DNA of 64,000 nucleotides from Flavobacteriaceae bacterium (GTDB lineage Bacteria; Bacteroidota; Bacteroidia; Flavobacteriales; Flavobacteriaceae): NCBI GenBank assembly GCA_947463515.1, contig CANHRI010000005.1, positions 1 to 64,000 of the forward strand, read 5' to 3'. Shown piece by piece: positions 60,447 to 64,000 of this stretch (position 1 is its first letter; each line of letters starts with the position of its first letter). The notes under the pieces were generated by a model. It saw only the letters and a program-made list of their open reading frames with translations, ran no database searches and was not told where the DNA came from. The position numbers and the translations under genes were made by a program.

Positions 60447-61175
60447 ATACAACAATTGGATTTCTTTGAGGTCAAAATGGCGTATCGTTTCCCATTCATC
60501 TTCGAGAATCAATTGCCCTTCAGTTGAAACTTCCAGTATCTTTCCCATAAACCGCTGTCCATTAGGCAATTCAAAGGCAGAAGGCACCCCTTTTCGAAAT
60601 AAATGGGTATGGTAAAAGTGCCACAACGTCTCCACTTCTTGTCGGGCCACATAGGGATAATTGGCTTGACATTCGGCGACGATTTCCTGAGCAAGTTGTT
60701 CGATATCATAGGAATGTTGCGAAACGTTATAAAGTGAAGTCGCTTTGGGTAAATCCTTGAACGCTTTTTGATGTACATTGAGTCCGATGCCCACAACAGC
60801 CTCCCAAGACTGGTCCGATTTAATCAAATTCTCAATCAATATACCCCCTAACTTTTGATTACCTGACAAAATGTCGTTGGGCCATTTAATGCTTAAGTCC
60901 GGAATTTGATAGCGTTGCAACACCTTCAAAAGACTAATGGCAACAGCCACATTAAGATGAAAAACCGCAGTGGTGGGCACTTGATAATTTCGAATCAACA
61001 CACTCATTATCAAATTACTACCTGGTTCCGAAATCCAACTAGAACCACGTTGCCCCTTGCCATTAGTTTGACTTTTCGCAAGTACCGTAGTGAAATTTTC
61101 AAGCTGTTTGGAACGTGCCAACGCTTTTAAAAAATCATTGGTCGAATCTATGGCATCGAGTTTGATTAACTGCAT
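60444..61175 (-). CDS. birA: Biotin--[acetyl-CoA-carboxylase] ligase
   Basis: 243 residues, the short form without DNA-binding domain. KLDAIDSTNDFLKAL, AKSQTNGKGQRGSSWISEPGSNLIMSVLI (biotinyl-AMP loop) and LSIKWPNDILSGNQKLGGILIE are family blocks. It attaches biotin to carboxylase carrier protein. Lacking an HTH, it cannot act as the BirA repressor. Confidence 0.94.
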   Translation of the reverse strand: MQLIKLDAIDSTNDFLKALARSKQLENFTTVLAKSQTNGKGQRGSSWISEPGSNLIMSVLIRNYQVPTTAVFHLNVAVAISLLKVLQRYQIPDLSIKWPNDILSGNQKLGGILIENLIKSDQSWEAVVGIGLNVHQKAFKDLPKATSLYNVSQHSYDIEQLAQEIVAECQANYPYVARQEVETLWHFYHTHLFRKGVPSAFELPNGQRFMGKILEVSTEGQLILEDEWETIRHFDLKEIQLLY

Positions 61176-61241
61176 AGGAGAAGAGGTTAAAATTTCGGAT
61201 TTAAACTTCTGTTAAGCCTCAAAAATAATGACAAAAAATAA

Positions 61242-61249
61242 TACCTTTG
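61242..61249 (+). promoter_or_regulatory. -7 box for rsfS-ftsH
   Basis: TACCTTTG, 21 bases before the rsfS ATG. Confidence 0.5.
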
Positions 61250-61270
61250 CAAAATAAGAAGCAGTTTTAA

Positions 61271-61642
61271 ATGATAAAAAAAGAAGTGAGTACCGATGTC
61301 CTATTGGCGGGCATTATAAAAGGAATCGAAGAAGTAAAAGGAAACGAGATTGACCTTTTAGATTTAAGAGAAATTGACACGGCAGTTTGTGATTATTTTG
61401 TTTTGTGCACAGGCTCCTCCAATACACAAGTTAATGCAATCGTAAATTCAATTCAAAAAGTTGTTTCTAAAGAATTTAAAGAAAAACCTTGGCATGTAGA
61501 AGGAACTGAAAATGGTGAATGGGTATTGATGGATTATGTTTCTATTGTGGTCCATGTTTTCCAAAAAGAGCCTCGTGAATATTATAACATTGAAGGATTG
61601 TGGGGTGATGCCAAAATGACCCGAATTGAAACTCAATACTAA
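61271..61642 (+). CDS. rsfS: Ribosome silencing factor
   Basis: 123 residues. LLAGIIKGIEEVKGNEIDLLDLREIDTAVCDYFVLCTGSSNTQVNAI and KPWHVEGTENGEWVLMDYVSIVVHVFQKEPREYYNIEGLWGDA are the RsfS/YbeB signature. It binds ribosomal protein L14 and blocks subunit joining under low nutrients. 20 bases upstream of ftsH, likely one operon. Confidence 0.96.
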   Translation: MIKKEVSTDVLLAGIIKGIEEVKGNEIDLLDLREIDTAVCDYFVLCTGSSNTQVNAIVNSIQKVVSKEFKEKPWHVEGTENGEWVLMDYVSIVVHVFQKEPREYYNIEGLWGDAKMTRIETQY

Positions 61643-61662
61643 AAAAGGAACCCAAGTAAATT

Positions 61663-63591
61663 ATGTCTGAAGATAAAAAACCTAACGGTATAAAATTTAG
61701 CCCCTGGTGGATTACAGGCGCCATCTTATTCATGCTCATTGCGTTGAATATGATTGGAGGCTCCAGCATTCAGGATTATTCCAAAATAAGTATTTCTCAG
61801 TTTGACGATATGTTAAAACGCGGAGAAGTTCAAAAAGTAATTGTTTTTAACAAAACCAAAGCAGAGGCCTATCTTACCGAAAAAGCACTCAAAGAAAAAA
61901 AGCACCAGAAAGTAGCTAAAGATGTGTTTGGTTCAATCAACAAAGGGCCGCATTACACATTTGATATTGGGAATGATGAACTTTTTCAAAAAGAATTGGC
62001 AGAAGCTGTAAAAAAGAAGCAATTAGTTTCCTATGATTTTCAACAAAAAAGTGATTGGTCAGAATACTTTTTCAACTTCTTACCCCTTATCATTCTCATT
62101 GGTGTTTGGTTGTATTTCATGCGACGTATGGCATCAGGAGGCGCTGGCGGTGGTGGTGGACAAATTTTCAACATTGGAAAATCGAAAGCGCGTTTATTTG
62201 ATGAGAAGAATGATGTTAAAGTCACTTTTAAAGATGTGGCTGGATTGGAAGGCGCCAAAGAAGAAGTCCAAGAGATTGTTGAGTTTTTAAAAAACCCTGA
62301 AAAATATACTGCCTTGGGCGGTAAAATACCAAAAGGAGCCTTGCTTGTAGGACCTCCAGGAACAGGAAAAACCTTGTTGGCTAAAGCGGTGGCGGGAGAG
62401 GCAAAGGTACCCTTTTTCTCCCTTTCGGGTTCTGACTTTGTAGAAATGTTTGTGGGAGTTGGAGCTTCACGTGTTCGTGATTTGTTTAAACAAGCCAAAG
62501 ACAAATCTCCTGCCATTATATTTATTGATGAAATTGATGCTGTGGGTCGCGCCCGTGGAAAAAATAATTTTTCAGGGTCCAATGACGAACGCGAAAATAC
62601 GCTCAACCAATTACTAACAGAAATGGACGGTTTCGGGACCAATACGCATGTCATTGTGTTGGCAGCGACCAACCGTGCTGATATTCTCGATAAGGCATTG
62701 ATGCGAGCAGGTCGTTTCGACCGACAGATATATGTTGATTTACCGGACATTCGCGAACGTAAAGAAATTTTTGAAGTGCATCTTGCTCCTTTGAAAAAAG
62801 CAGATGACTTAGATACAGAATTCTTAGCAAAACAAACGCCAGGTTTTTCAGGTGCTGACATTGCCAATGTGTGTAATGAAGCGGCTTTGATCGCAGCTCG
62901 AAAAAATAAATCACAGGTAGAACGCCAAGACTTTTTGGATGCTGTTGACCGGATTGTCGGAGGATTAGAAAAGAAAAACAAGATTGTTACCCCTGAGGAA
63001 AAGCGTGCTATTGCAGTTCACGAAGCGGGTCATGCCACCGTGAGTTGGATGCTCGAACATGCAGCGCCACTTATCAAAGTGACTATCGTTCCCCGTGGAC
63101 AAAGTTTAGGAGCTGCATGGTATCTTCCTGAAGAGCGATTGATTGTGCGTCCCAACCAAATGTTGGATGAAATGTGCGCTACAATGGGAGGCCGTGCTGC
63201 CGAGGAAGTTGTTTTTGACATTATATCTACCGGAGCACTTTCTGACTTGGAGAAAGTGACACGTCAAGCTCGAGCAATGGTGACTATATACGGATTGAAT
63301 GATAAAATTGGAAATATCACCTATTACGACTCCAGTGGACAATCGGAGTACAATTTTAGCAAACCTTATTCAGAAGAAACCGCTGTTTTGATTGACAAAG
63401 AAATTTCCGCTTTGGTGGAAGGGCAATACCAAAGAGCGATTCAATTGCTTAAGGAAAACAAAGAAAAATTACTTCAATTGGCTGATATTTTAATTGAAAA
63501 AGAAGTGATTTTTAAAGATGACTTGGAGGCTATTTTTGGCAAGCGTCCCTTTGAAGAAATACACACGTTGACAGAAGAAAATCCATCATAA
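61663..63591 (+). CDS. ftsH: ATP-dependent zinc metalloprotease FtsH
   Basis: 642 residues. Membrane helices near 15-33 and 135-152, Walker A GPPGTGKTL (about 229), Walker B IIFIDEIDAVG, SRH region ATNRADILDKALMRAGRFDRQIYVDLP, and zinc site HEAGH (about 451). It degrades misfolded inner-membrane proteins. The C-terminus is complete. Confidence 0.97.
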   Translation: MSEDKKPNGIKFSPWWITGAILFMLIALNMIGGSSIQDYSKISISQFDDMLKRGEVQKVIVFNKTKAEAYLTEKALKEKKHQKVAKDVFGSINKGPHYTFDIGNDELFQKELAEAVKKKQLVSYDFQQKSDWSEYFFNFLPLIILIGVWLYFMRRMASGGAGGGGGQIFNIGKSKARLFDEKNDVKVTFKDVAGLEGAKEEVQEIVEFLKNPEKYTALGGKIPKGALLVGPPGTGKTLLAKAVAGEAKVPFFSLSGSDFVEMFVGVGASRVRDLFKQAKDKSPAIIFIDEIDAVGRARGKNNFSGSNDERENTLNQLLTEMDGFGTNTHVIVLAATNRADILDKALMRAGRFDRQIYVDLPDIRERKEIFEVHLAPLKKADDLDTEFLAKQTPGFSGADIANVCNEAALIAARKNKSQVERQDFLDAVDRIVGGLEKKNKIVTPEEKRAIAVHEAGHATVSWMLEHAAPLIKVTIVPRGQSLGAAWYLPEERLIVRPNQMLDEMCATMGGRAAEEVVFDIISTGALSDLEKVTRQARAMVTIYGLNDKIGNITYYDSSGQSEYNFSKPYSEETAVLIDKEISALVEGQYQRAIQLLKENKEKLLQLADILIEKEVIFKDDLEAIFGKRPFEEIHTLTEENPS

Positions 63592-63611
63592 CTTCTTTTT
63601 AACAAAATTTT

Positions 63612-63655
63612 AAAAAATCTTAATTCATTAACGGTTTTGAATTAAGATTTTTTTA
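63612..63655 (+). terminator. Terminator of ftsH
   Basis: A 12-base perfect stem AAATCTTAATTC (63615-63626) / GAATTAAGATTT (63639-63650), then T run. Confidence 0.8.
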
Positions 63656-63661
63656 TCTTTG
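63654..63661 (+). promoter_or_regulatory. -7 box for the LUD gene
   Basis: TATCTTTG directly in the T run of the ftsH terminator, 36 bases before the ATG at 63698. Confidence 0.45.
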
Positions 63662-63697
63662 GAATTGTCCAACTTTTTAAAGAAGTACATCCAATAT

Positions 63698-64000
63698 ATG
63701 AGTCTTTTCAGAAAAATATTTGGTTCCGGTCATGAAGGTTCCGAAGAGGAAAGTCAAAGCGAATACAACTCGCCTAAACCTTCTAATTTACCTATAGATG
63801 AGCAATTTACCTTTAATTTTAAAAAAAATGGAGGAAAATTCATCTATTGTGAAAACTTAGCAGAAGTCAAAGAACAATTTGAAAATATATTAGAGGAAAA
63901 TGATTGGTTTGAAAAAGAAGTTTTGTGTTTTGAACCCAAACTTTTTAGTCTTTTGGAAGAAAATCGACTTCCCCATCAAACAGTGAGTCAACCTGCCTTC
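63698..64000 (+). CDS. LUD-domain protein, N-terminal part (runs off the window)
   Basis: 101 codons without a stop, not in the ORF track. MSLFRKIFGSGHEGSEEESQ is a short leader, then FTFNFKKNGGKFIYCENLAEVKEQFENILEENDWFEKEVLCFEPKL, the beginning of a LUD/LutC-type domain as commonly found after ftsH in flavobacteria. The family is linked to lactate oxidation complexes in other bacteria. Truncated by the window edge only. Confidence 0.75.
   Translation, partial: MSLFRKIFGSGHEGSEEESQSEYNSPKPSNLPIDEQFTFNFKKNGGKFIYCENLAEVKEQFENILEENDWFEKEVLCFEPKLFSLLEENRLPHQTVSQPAF

Noticed and set aside
62040-62981. 313-residue minus-strand ORF opposite ftsH
   Set aside because: It lies fully within ftsH, has Ser/Pro/Lys-rich low-complexity composition and no recognisable family; a shadow of a strongly biased gene.

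Overview
The window is a contiguous piece of a Bacteroidetes chromosome, most likely family Flavobacteriaceae. The evidence is TAnnTTTG -7 promoter boxes in front of many genes (two with a well spaced TTG/TTTG -33 box), no consistent Shine-Dalgarno sequences, a type IX secretion sorting domain on a secreted endonuclease, PorT-like outer-membrane barrels, a men (menaquinone) cluster, a BlaI/M56 pair and an ECF sigma/Spy-like module. No rRNA is present. There is one tRNA-Arg(ACG) and one SRP RNA; the SRP RNA is absent from the ORF track.

Layout. 1-6.7 kb is an AT-rich accessory region: a choloylglycine-hydrolase-like enzyme, a HigBA toxin-antitoxin pair, a ParDE pair, a small secreted protein, a decayed lipoprotein and a cation P-type ATPase. 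Most of these are separated by long imperfect palindromes built like integron attC sites. From 6.9 kb the gene content is mainly chromosomal: an MFS transporter, an outer-membrane barrel, a BlaI/M56 sensor with a secreted satellite protein, and apt. 14.1-14.65 kb holds tRNA-Arg, a partial tRNA copy and a 70-bp tandem array inserted between the tRNA and what looks like its old terminator. 14.8-17.9 kb is a four-gene operon (two unrecognised proteins, a histidine kinase, a NarL-type regulator). gcvT and a YebC-family gene follow. 20-21.2 kb is a holin-like/amidase-like pair whose upstream region carries the same four-copy AGGAAAAAxCC motif as the kinase operon.

21-31.8 kb carries SIMPL, rhomboid, LpxL-like acyltransferase, ABC-F and thioredoxin-fold lipoprotein genes, a transaldolase, a repeat-rich spacer (27.6-28.1 kb), an SDR, a VOC protein, a dipeptide-epimerase-like enzyme, the SRP RNA and a glutaminyl cyclotransferase. 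31.8-42.5 kb is a minus-strand menaquinone region (menD, cvfB-like, menB, barrel, two PH-domain proteins, menA, metallo-hydrolase, TPR protein, menC); menE, menF and menH are not in the window. 42.5-50.9 kb holds small membrane proteins, a GNAT enzyme, a MazG-like protein, an ECF sigma module and a secreted PRPTRQDY-repeat protein. 51-64 kb is core: kup, an RsmB-like methyltransferase, secreted endonuclease I, rluD-like, a PASTA protein, ddl, coaD, a Nudix gene, pyrE, birA, rsfS, ftsH and the start of a LUD-domain gene.

The strongest candidates for something undescribed are the shared four-copy motif linking the two-component operon to the holin/amidase-like pair, the attC-like cassette region at the left end, and the tandem-repeat insertion at the tRNA-Arg 3' end.
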